This document shows positions 9,405-17,921 of a DNA stretch of 64,000 nt, in pieces. The notes under the pieces were generated by a model, which saw only the letters and a list, made by a program, of their open reading frames with translations, made no database searches and had not been told where the DNA came from. The stretch's first letter is position 1. Each line of letters begins with the position of its first letter. The stretch comes from Acidobacteriota bacterium (GTDB lineage: Bacteria; Acidobacteriota; Terriglobia; Terriglobales; Acidobacteriaceae). A program made the translations under genes and the position numbers. The DNA lies in the NCBI GenBank assembly GCA_021813745.1, contig JAKAJO010000006.1, positions 1 to 64,000 of the forward strand, read 5' to 3'.

Positions 9405-9501
9405 GTGCCGGGTCCTACGCGACGTAATCCCGCCAATCCCGCCAGGTCCGGAAGGAAGCAACGGTAACGGGCTAGTACGGGCGCAGTAGGCAACCCGGTA
9501 C
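9405..9501 (+). ncRNA. ffs: Small bacterial signal recognition particle RNA (4.5S type)
   Basis: The apical loop region GTCCGGAAGGAAGCA (9446-9460), the universally conserved Ffh-binding part of SRP RNA, is present. The ends GTGCCGGGT (9405-9413) and ACCCGGTAC (9493-9501) pair over 9 bp with one G-U, giving a hairpin RNA of about 97 nt. A run of six T (9502-9507) follows and would act as terminator. It is the RNA scaffold that, with Ffh, targets nascent membrane proteins to FtsY. Length fits the short Gram-negative form with no Alu domain. Confidence 0.95.
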
Positions 9502-9634
9502 TTTTTTGGTGCCTCGCCGCTCGTCTCTGCGGCCGGGCCCTTGTGGAACGCGGCTGCCCGGCAGCCCAATGAAGAATGAGCGGCAAGCGGAGGGATGAAA
9601 CCCGTCCCGCATCCCCGCTGCAAGGAGAATTGCC

Positions 9635-10651
9635 TTGAGCCTCACCGTGCGTCCCGTGGTGGGCCGCCGCGCAAAGATCACCGCGCTTGGCACCTACGCC
9701 CCCCCGCAAGTCCTGACCAATCAAGATCTGGAAAAATTGGTGGAAACCAGCGATGAGTGGATTCTCACCCGCACTGGTATTCGCGAACGGCATGTGCTCG
9801 AAAAGGGCAAGGGTACGAGCGACATGTGTGTCGAAGCGGCCCGGCAGGCCCTCGCCCGTCGGGGCATTGCGGCCACCGAGATCGAAGCCATCATTGTCGG
9901 CACTGTGACGCCTGACATGATGTTCCCTTCCACTGCGTGCCTTGTGCAGGACAAAATTGGCGCCAAAGGTGCGTGGGGATTCGACGTTTCTGCGGGCTGC
10001 TCGGGTTTTGTCTTTGCGCTACAGGCTGGCGTCAAGCTGGTTGAAAGCGGCGCACACGATAAGGTGCTTGTCTGCGGCGCGGATGCCAACACGCGAATGA
10101 CCGACTACACCGACCGCACCACCTGCGTTCTGTTTGGGGATGGCGCGGGCGCAGTGATCATTGAGCCCTGTGCAGAGGGCGAAATCGGCTTCATCGATTT
10201 TGTGCATGAGATTGACGGCTCAGGCGGTGCTGCGCTGAACCTGAAGGCCGGCGGCAGCCTCAATCCGGCCAGCCACGAGACGATCGACAAGAAGATGCAC
10301 TACATCTATCAGGATGGCCCGGCGGTCTTTAAGTTTGCCGTGCGCAAGATGGCGGAGACCACCTTGAAGGTGCTGGAACGTAACGGCGTTACCGGTGCGG
10401 ATCTCGACTGCTTCATCCCGCATCAGGCCAACAAGCGCATCATCATGGCGACGGCCGAAAGACTCAACATGTCCGAGGACCGTGTCATCATCAACATCGA
10501 GAAGTACGGCAACACCTCTTCTGGCACCATTCCCTTGGCCATGCAGGCGGCCCTGGATCAAGGCAAGCTCAAGAAAGGGGATCTGGTGCTGCTTGGCGCC
10601 ATGGGCGCTGGATTTACGGTGGGTGCCGCACTTTTGCGCTGGGAAATTTAG
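9635..10651 (+). CDS. fabH: Beta-ketoacyl-ACP synthase III
   Basis: A 338-residue initiating condensing enzyme of type II fatty acid synthesis, joining acetyl-CoA (or a branched acyl-CoA) to malonyl-ACP in the cytoplasm. The catalytic triad is visible: Cys122 in [11 protein letters not shown], His263 in IPHQANKRI and Asn293 in [10 protein letters not shown]. The start is a TTG at 9635 with AAGGAG seven bases upstream; no ATG gives a family-like N-terminus. The 130-bp leader after the SRP RNA contains a short GCTGCCCGGCAGC hairpin but no gene. A GC-rich inverted repeat follows the stop. Confidence 0.95.
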   Translation: MSLTVRPVVGRRAKITALGTYAPPQVLTNQDLEKLVETSDEWILTRTGIRERHVLEKGKGTSDMCVEAARQALARRGIAATEIEAIIVGTVTPDMMFPSTACLVQDKIGAKGAWGFDVSAGCSGFVFALQAGVKLVESGAHDKVLVCGADANTRMTDYTDRTTCVLFGDGAGAVIIEPCAEGEIGFIDFVHEIDGSGGAALNLKAGGSLNPASHETIDKKMHYIYQDGPAVFKFAVRKMAETTLKVLERNGVTGADLDCFIPHQANKRIIMATAERLNMSEDRVIINIEKYGNTSSGTIPLAMQAALDQGKLKKGDLVLLGAMGAGFTVGAALLRWEI

Positions 10652-10658
10652 CTGTCAA

Positions 10659-10692
10659 GAGGGGCGGGCGCAACTTTCTTTCCCCGCCCCTC
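10659..10692. terminator. Inverted repeat after fabH, probable terminator
   Basis: GAGGGGCGGG (10659-10668) and CCCGCCCCTC (10683-10692) form a 10-bp perfect stem 7 bases after the fabH stop. The T-tract after it is poor (ATCTGTCT), so termination efficiency is uncertain. The 160 bases from here to mqnA hold no recognisable gene. Confidence 0.55.
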
Positions 10693-10856
10693 ATCTGTCT
10701 CGTAGCTATCGGTTAGTATTCCCCTTGGATTCAGACGCTTAGCTCGACCCTGCCACGACAGAGAAATCTGTGAAAAACCTGCCGCCAGTTTGCACATTCA
10801 TTCCGCAAACTGTCTACGCTAGATACATGAGACAAATAGCGGCAACTCTCTCACAC

Positions 10857-11723
10857 CTAGAGCGCCATGGCCACCACCGCGGGTTCATACTGCGGCAGCA
10901 CCCCGGCTTCGGAGGCCATGCGGAAGAATGCGCGCATGCCCTCAATGCAGGCGTCATCCAGCGTGTAATGGATATTCGTGGTCAGGTACGCGCGAATCGT
11001 CTCGGCCGGCACAGGCATCCGAGTCGACCATTCCTCCACCAAAGCATCGTTGTGTGCCAATCCATGGTCGCGCGAGCGGATAAAATCCTCTGCCAGACGG
11101 TCCAATTCGGCGTTGCTCACTGTCGCGCCCCACACAGCCGAGACAAATGGAAGACCAGTCAGCGTACCCCACTCAGCAGCCAGGTCATGGTACACGAGCT
11201 TTTCGCCCGTCCGTTCTTCGCGATTCGCTCGCTCCTCCAAAGCCAGAAGAGCAGGATCGCCAATGATGATTGCCGCATCAGCGCGGTCAAGCATGGCGTC
11301 CAGATCGGCCGCCATGGGCACAAAGGGCACATGGGGATTGCCCCACTTGTGAAACAGAATGCGAGCGTAGGTCACCGTCGTGCGGCTGGCGGTGTCGGCA
11401 GCTACGCTGCGCAATTCCTGGAGCGATTGATGAGCGCGACGAACCAGAAGCAGCGACCGCACGTTACCTTTGGATGCAATCGTGCAACCTGGTAGGATGC
11501 GCAAGGTCTGGTTGTTGGCGAGCGATGCAATGGGCACAAGCCCGATTTCTGCCTGACCGCTGCAAAGACGATCTGCACACTCTGAGGGGAGCATCCAGTC
11601 GAGTTGGTAGCGTCCGGAAAGTACTGTATTCAAAGGCGGATGTTCAAAGTCCCACATGAGTGGGGCGGGATTTAAAAAACGGATTGCAGCAATACGATAT
11701 GGGCGATGCAAGGTCGAAGTCAC
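10857..11723 (-). CDS. mqnA: Chorismate dehydratase of the futalosine menaquinone pathway
   Basis: A 288-residue MqnA/MqnD-family periplasmic-binding-fold enzyme. Conserved family segments include IRFLNPAPLMW near the N-terminus, GLVPIASLA, a DTASRTTVTYARIL segment and AAIIIGDPAL. MqnA converts chorismate to 3-enolpyruvylbenzoate, the entry to menaquinone by the futalosine route. It matches MqnA rather than MqnD through these segments, although the two are related. The start is GTG at 11723; no good ribosome site is seen, so the transcript may be nearly leaderless. No other mqn gene is within the window. Confidence 0.85.
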   Translation of the reverse strand: MTSTLHRPYRIAAIRFLNPAPLMWDFEHPPLNTVLSGRYQLDWMLPSECADRLCSGQAEIGLVPIASLANNQTLRILPGCTIASKGNVRSLLLVRRAHQSLQELRSVAADTASRTTVTYARILFHKWGNPHVPFVPMAADLDAMLDRADAAIIIGDPALLALEERANREERTGEKLVYHDLAAEWGTLTGLPFVSAVWGATVSNAELDRLAEDFIRSRDHGLAHNDALVEEWSTRMPVPAETIRAYLTTNIHYTLDDACIEGMRAFFRMASEAGVLPQYEPAVVAMAL

Positions 11724-11793
11724 ACTCCATTAGACACACAAAACTGGGCCAAAGATGCGCGCTGCGGGACTTGAAACTCCGTGACGGGCTGGC

Positions 11794-11822
11794 TTGACTT
11801 CCTTCTTTCACCCGCTTATCGT
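11794..11822 (+). promoter_or_regulatory. Candidate sigma-70 promoter for dprA
   Basis: TTGACT (11794-11799), a 17-base spacer, then TATCGT (11817-11822), about 80 bases upstream of the dprA start and in the mqnA/dprA divergent gap. Confidence 0.45.
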
Positions 11823-11901
11823 GAGCCCAAATCCAGCGAAACTCCAGAATGCTTGTTACAGGTTAGCGCACTCGTGTGCACTGGCCACTAACGGAGAAGT
11901 C

Positions 11902-13083
11902 ATGACTACCTTGCCGTATCAGGCGGCCCGCACAGGCACGCTGAACATTGATGAAGACGAACTGGCTTGTCTGGCTCTTGCCCTCGTTCCAGGACTCGGC
12001 CCAAGGCGCATCTTCGAACTGCTTCGTCAGGTTGATTCAGCTCGCCGCATCTTTGCCATGTCCCTCACCGAGCTGGAGAGTCTGCGCCTTCCCGTGCAGG
12101 CTGTGCAAAGCGTCTTTGAAGGCAAAGCGCGTCAGATGGCCGAAGACGAATGGGCGCGCATACGCGAGCAGGGTGGAAGCATTGTCACGCTGGTCAGCGC
12201 CCTTTATCCCGAGCGACTGAAGGAGATTTATGACCCGCCTCCTGTGCTATGGGTGCGGGGCGAGGCAGCGTTGCTCTCTCGGCCTTCGATTGCGGTCGTT
12301 GGAACACGGCATCCTTCGCCCTACGGCAGTGGAGTCGCAGAGATGCTGTCGAGGGATCTGGCGGCCCGGAGGCTGCTTATCGTCAGCGGTATGGCCCGCG
12401 GCATTGACACTTGCGCGCACAAGGGCGCATTGTCGGCCCGTATGCCAACGGTGGCAGTGTGGGGAACGGGGATTGATGTGATTTACCCAAAAGAAAACAA
12501 GAAGCTCGCAGAAGAGATTCTTGCCACCGGCGGGGCCATTGTGAGCGAGGTGCCAATGGGCACGTTCCCTGCGCCGCAGAATTTTCCGCGCCGCAACCGG
12601 ATCATCAGTGGGCTAAGCATTGGCGTGCTGGTCGTTGAGGCCAGTGAGAATTCGGGGACGCGAGTAACGGCGCGTTGCGCGGCAGAACAGAATCGGGATC
12701 TATATGCCGTTCCCGGCAACGTAACCGCAAAAAACTCCTGGACGCCGAACACGCTGATTAAGCAAGGCGCCAGGCTGGTCGCTTCCTGGGAAGATGTGTG
12801 GGAAGACCTTCCCTCGCAAGTCCGTGAAGAATTGGAGGCTGAGGGCGGCACTGAATCCAAACCGGAGGCGCAAGCATCACTTTTGCCTGAGCCGGCATTA
12901 CGGCCGGAGGAGGCGATGGTGCTCGAAGTTCTGCGTACGGATGAAGCGATACAACTTGACGAACTGCTGGAATCGCTTGAGACGCAGTTGACCTCATCCG
13001 AGGTGTTCACCGCACTGTTTGAACTGGAGATGAGCGGTCGAATCCGCTGCCTGCCCGGCAAGAACTATGTGCGGTCCCTTTGA
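11902..13083 (+). CDS. dprA: DNA processing protein DprA
   Basis: A 393-residue cytoplasmic protein that binds incoming single-stranded DNA and loads RecA during natural transformation. An N-terminal helix-hairpin-helix-like region (LALVPGLGPRRIFELL) is followed by the Rossmann-like DprA domain with VGTRHPSPYG, VSGMARGIDTCAHKGAL and NFPRRNRIISGLS. A C-terminal winged-helix segment (about 325-390) completes the usual three-part form. The ATG at 11902 has GGAG five bases upstream; a longer frame to 11794 would overlap the promoter. It precedes topA, as in many bacteria. Confidence 0.93.
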   Translation: MTTLPYQAARTGTLNIDEDELACLALALVPGLGPRRIFELLRQVDSARRIFAMSLTELESLRLPVQAVQSVFEGKARQMAEDEWARIREQGGSIVTLVSALYPERLKEIYDPPPVLWVRGEAALLSRPSIAVVGTRHPSPYGSGVAEMLSRDLAARRLLIVSGMARGIDTCAHKGALSARMPTVAVWGTGIDVIYPKENKKLAEEILATGGAIVSEVPMGTFPAPQNFPRRNRIISGLSIGVLVVEASENSGTRVTARCAAEQNRDLYAVPGNVTAKNSWTPNTLIKQGARLVASWEDVWEDLPSQVREELEAEGGTESKPEAQASLLPEPALRPEEAMVLEVLRTDEAIQLDELLESLETQLTSSEVFTALFELEMSGRIRCLPGKNYVRSL

Positions 13084-13370
13084 AATTTTTTTCTACTGCG
13101 ATGCCGGCGTCGCCTTTTCCCTTGGAAAATCGCGCGTTTTGAAGCTGTTGCGCGTAACCCGGAAGATGCAGGCGGAGCATGAAAATCGATTCTCCTTGTG
13201 GAAACGAAGCCGCCTTTCGTGTTAGTTTCCAGATTTTGTAACGTCTATTGTCCTGTGCAAGAGAAGCCGCCTCGCCGGGCATCTCCCTTCCGGGCAGCGG
13301 CGCGTAACGGAATGGACTCATCAGGAGTCCAACAGGCCAAACGGTTTGAGTACACAGAATAAGGATGGAA

Positions 13371-16037
13371 ATGAGCAAATCACTGGTGATCGTCGAATCT
13401 CCCGCAAAGGCCAAGACGATCGAGAAGTATCTCGGCAAGGGCTTTGAGGTGCGCGCATCGGTTGGCCACATCATGGACCTGCCCAAGAACGATATTGGCG
13501 TGGAACTCAAGAAGCGGACCTTTGAGCCGGAGCTGATCGTTTCTCCCGGCAAAGAGAAGGTCGTTGATCAATTGAAGAAGGCTGCCGCCAAGGCCGATGA
13601 AATCTATCTGGCGCCTGACCCGGATCGCGAGGGCGAGGCCATTGCCTATCATCTTGCTCTGCAGTTGGGCACGTCAGCAAAAGAGAAGAAAAAGATTCAC
13701 CGCATTACCTTTAACGAGATCACCAAAAAGGCCGTGCAGGACGCGTTTCAGCACGCGCGGGATGTGGACCAGAATCTGGTGGATGCACAGCAGACGCGCC
13801 GTGTGCTGGATCGCCTGGTCGGCTACCAGATCTCTCCGCTGCTGTGGGATAAGGTGCGCCGCGGGCTTTCCGCCGGACGCGTGCAGACGGTTGCGGTGCG
13901 CCTGATCGTAGAGCGCGAGCGCGAAATTGCCGGGTTCAAGCCAGTGGAGTACTGGACGCTGGAAGCGCAGCTGCATCCGGAGCGCGAAGCCGACAAAAGC
14001 TTCAAGGCGCGCTTCATCGGCATTGAAGGCGAGCCGGCGCGCGTAGCCAACGGCACTGACAAAGAAGGCAAGGCTCAGTTCCTTTCCAATGCGCTGCCAG
14101 ACAAGAAATCGATGGACGATGTGGTCGCCGCACTCAATGACGCGAAGTGGACGATTACGTCGATTCAGGCGCGCGAGCAGCAACGCCGGCCCCTGCCTCC
14201 GTTTATCACCAGCCAGTTGCAGCGCGACGCTGCGAACAAGCTGGGCTTTAATGTGCGACGCACGATGGGTGTTGCGCAGCGGCTCTATGAGGGTGTGGAT
14301 CTTGGCCCCGAAGGCACGACGGGTCTCATTACCTACATGCGCACCGATTCTCCGCGCGTCGCGCCGGAGGCCAAGGTTTCCGCTCGCGAGTGGATCTCAA
14401 AGACGCTGGGTGCAAAATATCTTCCGGAGAAGCCCAACGAGTTTCGTGGCAAGAAGGACGCGCAGGATGCGCACGAAGCCATCCGGCCCACCGATGCTTC
14501 GCGTACTCCAGAGTCAATCGCCAAGTTTCTGAGCGATGAACAACTAAAGCTCTACACGCTCATCTGGAAGAGATTTGTTGCGTCACAGATGGTGCCCGCG
14601 GTCTACGACATCACCACGGCGAATATCTCTGCGGCATCGCCAAAGACTGGCAAGACCTATGATTTTCGCGCCAGCGGTTCTGTTCTGCGCTTTGACGGCT
14701 TCCTGCGCGTCTATGAGATGTCGGACGAAAAGAAGGAAGACGAGACGGAGTCTGCAAGCCGGCTGCCGAATCTGGACAAAGTGAAGGCGCTGGAGTTGAA
14801 GCAGTTGCTTCCGGAGGGCCACTTCACGGAGCCGCCGCCGCGCTACAACGAGGCATCGCTGGTTAAGGAGCTGGAAGAGCGCGGGATTGGCAGGCCCTCC
14901 ACGTATGCGTCGATCATCAACACGATCCAGGATCGTGAGTATGTGGTGAAGCATGGCGGCTCACGCGGGCGCTTTTATCCAACGGAAATTGGCGTGGTGG
15001 TCTGCGACCTGCTGGTGAAGAACTTCCCCTACATCTTCGATACTCAGTACACAGCCAAGCTGGAGGAAGAGCTGGATGACATTGAAGAAGGCAAGGAGAA
15101 GTGGACCGATCTGCTGAATGGCTTCTACGACTACTTTGAGGAAGAGCTCAAAGATGCCGGCAAGAACATGGAAGACATCAAGCGGATGGAGAAGCTGACC
15201 GATGAAAAATGCGAGGTTTGTGGCTCACCACTGGTGCTGAAGTGGGGCAAGTTCGGCAGCTTCTATTCGTGCTCCGCGTATAACAAGAAGGATCCGACGA
15301 GCTGTACGTTCACCAAGGAAAACATTGCGGCCAAGCCGGACATGAATACGCCTGAGGCGCAGGAAGCAGGCGACACGGAAGAGTACTGCGAGAACTGCGG
15401 CCGGGTGATGGTGCTGAAGCGCGGGCCCTGGGGACCGTTCATGAGCTGCCCTGGATACAGTGAGGATCCGCCATGCAAGACGATTCGCAAGCTGAGCCAG
15501 AAGCAGCAGCAGAAGCCGCCGCAGCCGACGGGCGAGGACTGCCCGGTGTGCGGCAAGCCACTGGTGCTGCGCCAGGGTGCGTATGGAGAATTTGTCTCGT
15601 GCTCGGGCTACCCCAAGTGCAAGTACGTGAAGCAGAACTTGATTGAAGGCATGAAGTGCCCGAAGTGCGGCGAGGGCGACATTGCCGAGCGCAAGGCGCG
15701 CAGAGGCAATGTCTTTTGGGGCTGCACCAATTATCCGAAGTGCGACTTCACCTCGAATTACAAGCCCGTGCCGCAGAAATGTCCGGAATGCGGGAGCCCG
15801 TATCTGGTGGAGAAGACACTCAAGTCCGGTGTTTATCTGGAGTGCCCGAACAAGAAAAAGGGTGGCGAAGAGGAAGTTCCAAAGAAGCGCGGCAAGAAGG
15901 CGGCCGAGCCCACGGAGGGCGCAGTGGTCTGCAGCTATTCGAAGCGCATCGGTGACGCTCCACCGCCGCCGACGGCAGAGACGCATGGGCCGGTGGTTGA
16001 AAAGGTGGAAAGCAAGAAAGAGTTGCAGCCGGCTTGA
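13371..16037 (+). CDS. topA: DNA topoisomerase I with five C-terminal zinc-knuckle repeats
   Basis: An 888-residue type IA topoisomerase that relaxes negative supercoils. A toprim domain at the N-terminus begins SLVIVESPAKAKTIEKYLG and has the acidic PDPDREGEAIA motif. The active-site tyrosine is Tyr322 in GLITYMRTDSP. After about residue 600 come five cysteine units: CEVCGSPLV, CENCGRVMV, CPVCGKPLV, CPKCGEGDI and CPECGSPYL, each except possibly the last with a second Cys pair. The tail is short and charged, with PPPPTAETHGP. Start: ATG at 13371, with AAGGA upstream at good spacing; the in-frame ATG at 13365 overlaps that ribosome site. The 287 bases upstream hold no gene. Confidence 0.96.
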   Translation: MSKSLVIVESPAKAKTIEKYLGKGFEVRASVGHIMDLPKNDIGVELKKRTFEPELIVSPGKEKVVDQLKKAAAKADEIYLAPDPDREGEAIAYHLALQLGTSAKEKKKIHRITFNEITKKAVQDAFQHARDVDQNLVDAQQTRRVLDRLVGYQISPLLWDKVRRGLSAGRVQTVAVRLIVEREREIAGFKPVEYWTLEAQLHPEREADKSFKARFIGIEGEPARVANGTDKEGKAQFLSNALPDKKSMDDVVAALNDAKWTITSIQAREQQRRPLPPFITSQLQRDAANKLGFNVRRTMGVAQRLYEGVDLGPEGTTGLITYMRTDSPRVAPEAKVSAREWISKTLGAKYLPEKPNEFRGKKDAQDAHEAIRPTDASRTPESIAKFLSDEQLKLYTLIWKRFVASQMVPAVYDITTANISAASPKTGKTYDFRASGSVLRFDGFLRVYEMSDEKKEDETESASRLPNLDKVKALELKQLLPEGHFTEPPPRYNEASLVKELEERGIGRPSTYASIINTIQDREYVVKHGGSRGRFYPTEIGVVVCDLLVKNFPYIFDTQYTAKLEEELDDIEEGKEKWTDLLNGFYDYFEEELKDAGKNMEDIKRMEKLTDEKCEVCGSPLVLKWGKFGSFYSCSAYNKKDPTSCTFTKENIAAKPDMNTPEAQEAGDTEEYCENCGRVMVLKRGPWGPFMSCPGYSEDPPCKTIRKLSQKQQQKPPQPTGEDCPVCGKPLVLRQGAYGEFVSCSGYPKCKYVKQNLIEGMKCPKCGEGDIAERKARRGNVFWGCTNYPKCDFTSNYKPVPQKCPECGSPYLVEKTLKSGVYLECPNKKKGGEEEVPKKRGKKAAEPTEGAVVCSYSKRIGDAPPPPTAETHGPVVEKVESKKELQPA

Positions 16038-16105
16038 TTCCAGGCAGAGCGTTGGATAGAGTGTCAGAGGCCCATCCATCAACGATGGGGAGTGGAGATC
16101 CCTGA

Positions 16106-16552
16106 ATGGAACGAATGCTTGCGACCCCGGCTGATGCCGAGATCATTCTAAAGCTGTATGAACTGCGCACCGAGGACGTGATGCGGCAGGCGCGTACCTG
16201 GATGGCGGGTGAGTGGTGGCCTGTGACGGCAGAGGACTTCTTTTCCGTGGCCAGCAATCCTGCCGATCCACACAACGCATTCTTCCGGCAAGTGACGACC
16301 TATTGGGAGATGGCGGCGGCGCTGGTGTTACACGGGGCGGTTTCGGCAGATCTGTTTGTGGACTGCAATGGGGAGGGATTCTTCCTGTTGGCGAAGTTTT
16401 CCCACATTCTGGACCAGATTCGGGAGCGGATGCCCACCTTTATGAACAAGACCTCAGAGGTTATCTCGCGGTTTTCCGCGGCGGCAGCCCGTTATGAGGC
16501 GATGCTGAAGACGATCGAGGCGCGACGTAAGGCGCTGGCGGCAAAGCAGTAA
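16106..16552 (+). CDS. Conserved hypothetical protein, helical
   Basis: A 148-residue soluble protein with no signal peptide and no recognised domain. It is rich in Trp and aromatic residues in the first half (WMAGEWWPVTAEDFF, TTYWEMAAALVLHG) and ends with a long basic helix (about 110-148, MLKTIEARRKALAAKQ). The arrangement suggests an all-alpha protein. It starts 68 bases after topA in the same direction and could be co-transcribed. I recall similar proteins only as unnamed acidobacterial hypotheticals and assign no function. Confidence 0.7.
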   Translation: MERMLATPADAEIILKLYELRTEDVMRQARTWMAGEWWPVTAEDFFSVASNPADPHNAFFRQVTTYWEMAAALVLHGAVSADLFVDCNGEGFFLLAKFSHILDQIRERMPTFMNKTSEVISRFSAAAARYEAMLKTIEARRKALAAKQ

Positions 16553-16665
16553 AACAAGGTCTGAACTTTCAGTCGGACCAAATTGCGCGACGGAAGCGCT
16601 TGTGCATCAGGCAACGGATAGCGCATGATTGTTGGGCGGGAGGTTAACTTCCCCGGAGGTCGATC

Positions 16666-16992
16666 GTGAAACGGATTTTTGCTGTGGCGTGTTTGATTCT
16701 GATGTCGGGTGCGGTTGCTGCGAGCGCAGCGGACTCGAGCATCAATGGGTGGATTTCGGATTCGATGTGCGGTGCAAAGCACTCGGGTGCATCGGCCAAC
16801 GCGGCCTGCGTGAAGAAGTGCATTGCGGGCGGTATGAAGCCGGTGTTCGTGGACGAGGCCAAGAAGCAGGTCTGGGCGATTGATAACCCGGATGCAGTCA
16901 AGAGCTTCTATGGCGACCATGTGGTGGTCAAGGCATCGATTGACCAGGCGGCCAAGAGCGTCCATATCGACTCGATTTCCGCAGCCAAGTAA
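16666..16992 (+). CDS. Small exported protein with CGAKH motif
   Basis: A 108-residue protein with a Sec signal peptide (MKRIFAVACLILMSG..., predicted cleavage after ASA). The mature part begins with INGWISDSMCGAKHSG and has two further cysteines in AACVKKCIAGG. GTG start at 16666 with GGAGG six bases upstream. The motif SDSMCGAKH and the lysine/valine-rich end resemble a common family of small exported acidobacterial proteins without known role; the paired cysteines could form disulphides or bind metal. It ends before a strong terminator-like hairpin, so it is probably monocistronic. Confidence 0.8.
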   Translation: MKRIFAVACLILMSGAVAASAADSSINGWISDSMCGAKHSGASANAACVKKCIAGGMKPVFVDEAKKQVWAIDNPDAVKSFYGDHVVVKASIDQAAKSVHIDSISAAK

Positions 16993-17055
16993 GCTCCTTC
17001 TGATCATGGCGGACTCGCCATGCCGGACAATCTCTGATAGTGTCGTATCCGTCAG

Positions 17056-17088
17056 CTTATGCGGACAGCCTCGGGCTGTCCGCATAAG
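17056..17088. terminator. Perfect 15-bp inverted repeat, terminator
   Basis: CTTATGCGGACAGCC (17056-17070), TCG loop, GGCTGTCCGCATAAG (17074-17088). A perfect stem followed by ACTCTTTG, between the CGAKH-protein gene and the DUF427 gene. Confidence 0.75.
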
Positions 17089-17113
17089 ACTCTTTGATTG
17101 AACCGGAAAACTC

Positions 17114-17398
17114 ATGGCAAGAGCAATTTGGAACGGCAAGGTCATCGCTGAGAGCGAGACGACAGAGGTTGTTGAGGGGAACGTGTATTTCCCCGAGTCC
17201 AGTCTGGTGAAAGAGTATTTTCGTCCCAGTTCAACCACGTCTACGTGCCCCTGGAAGGGACAGGCCAAGTATATGAGCCTGCTGATTGACGGTCAGGACA
17301 ATCCAGACGCGGCCTGGTACTACCCCGATCCCAAGCCAGCTGCGCGCAAGATCAAAGGCTACGTGGCGTTCTGGCGCGGGGTAGAAATCGAAAAGTGA
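17114..17398 (+). CDS. DUF427 domain protein
   Basis: A 94-residue protein covering one complete DUF427 domain. Family signatures seen are ARAIWNGKVIAES, VEGNVYFP, the central STTSTCPWKGQAKY and AAWYYPDPKPAA ending KGYVAFW. It is soluble and cytoplasmic. DUF427 proteins adopt a small beta fold with no established activity. Its stop codon overlaps the GTG start of the next gene (GTGA), so the two are translationally coupled. Confidence 0.88.
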   Translation: MARAIWNGKVIAESETTEVVEGNVYFPESSLVKEYFRPSSTTSTCPWKGQAKYMSLLIDGQDNPDAAWYYPDPKPAARKIKGYVAFWRGVEIEK

Positions 17399-17907
17399 GG
17401 GCGTTTTCGAAGGCAATGCTGTTGAGCGTCCGGCAGGGGTTGGTTGCCGTTGGGCTGGGGATGGCTGCCACCTTGACCGGCTGTGTGGGCGTTGCCAGTC
17501 ATCCATCGGCCAGTGTGCCGGTTCAGGCTCAGGCAGCCCCAGTACTCGCCGGGGATGCAGCACACCCAGGCCAGACGCAGGGCTGGGTGGAGACGAAACT
17601 TTTTTTTGGCCTGGGGCCGGCGGACCACCCGGAGCAGGGAATCAGCGAGGCAGAGTGGCGGGGGTTTCTGGATCAGACAGTGACGCCGCGCTTTCCGGAT
17701 GGACTGAGTGTGGTGGACCTCTACGGGCAGTGGCAAGGCAAGAATGAGACTGGGCCGGAGCGACTGCACAGCAAAATGCTGCTGATTCTTTACCCCGACA
17801 CGACTGCGAACCGGGCAAAGATCGACGCGATTCGGGCGGCGTGGAAACAGAAGACGGGTGACCAGTCCGTGCTTCGCGTCACCGAGCCGGCGGACGTGTC
17901 GTTCTAG
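17395..17907 (+). CDS. DUF3574 lipoprotein
   Basis: A 170-residue protein. A hydrophobic N-terminus ends in the lipobox-like LTGC, followed by a Pro/Ala/Gln-rich linker to about residue 58. The rest (VETKLFFGLG, WRGFLDQTVTPRFPDGLSVVDLYGQW, SKMLLILYPD) matches DUF3574. The GTG start overlaps the upstream DUF427 stop by four bases. It is probably anchored in the outer or inner membrane facing the periplasm. Function unknown. Confidence 0.82.
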   Translation: MRAFSKAMLLSVRQGLVAVGLGMAATLTGCVGVASHPSASVPVQAQAAPVLAGDAAHPGQTQGWVETKLFFGLGPADHPEQGISEAEWRGFLDQTVTPRFPDGLSVVDLYGQWQGKNETGPERLHSKMLLILYPDTTANRAKIDAIRAAWKQKTGDQSVLRVTEPADVSF

Positions 17908-17921
17908 TGTACGGGAAGCTC

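Noticed and set aside
15225..16082. Minus-strand frame of 285 codons over the end of topA
   Set aside because: Leu/Arg/His-rich antisense of the zinc-knuckle region; no domain or ribosome site.
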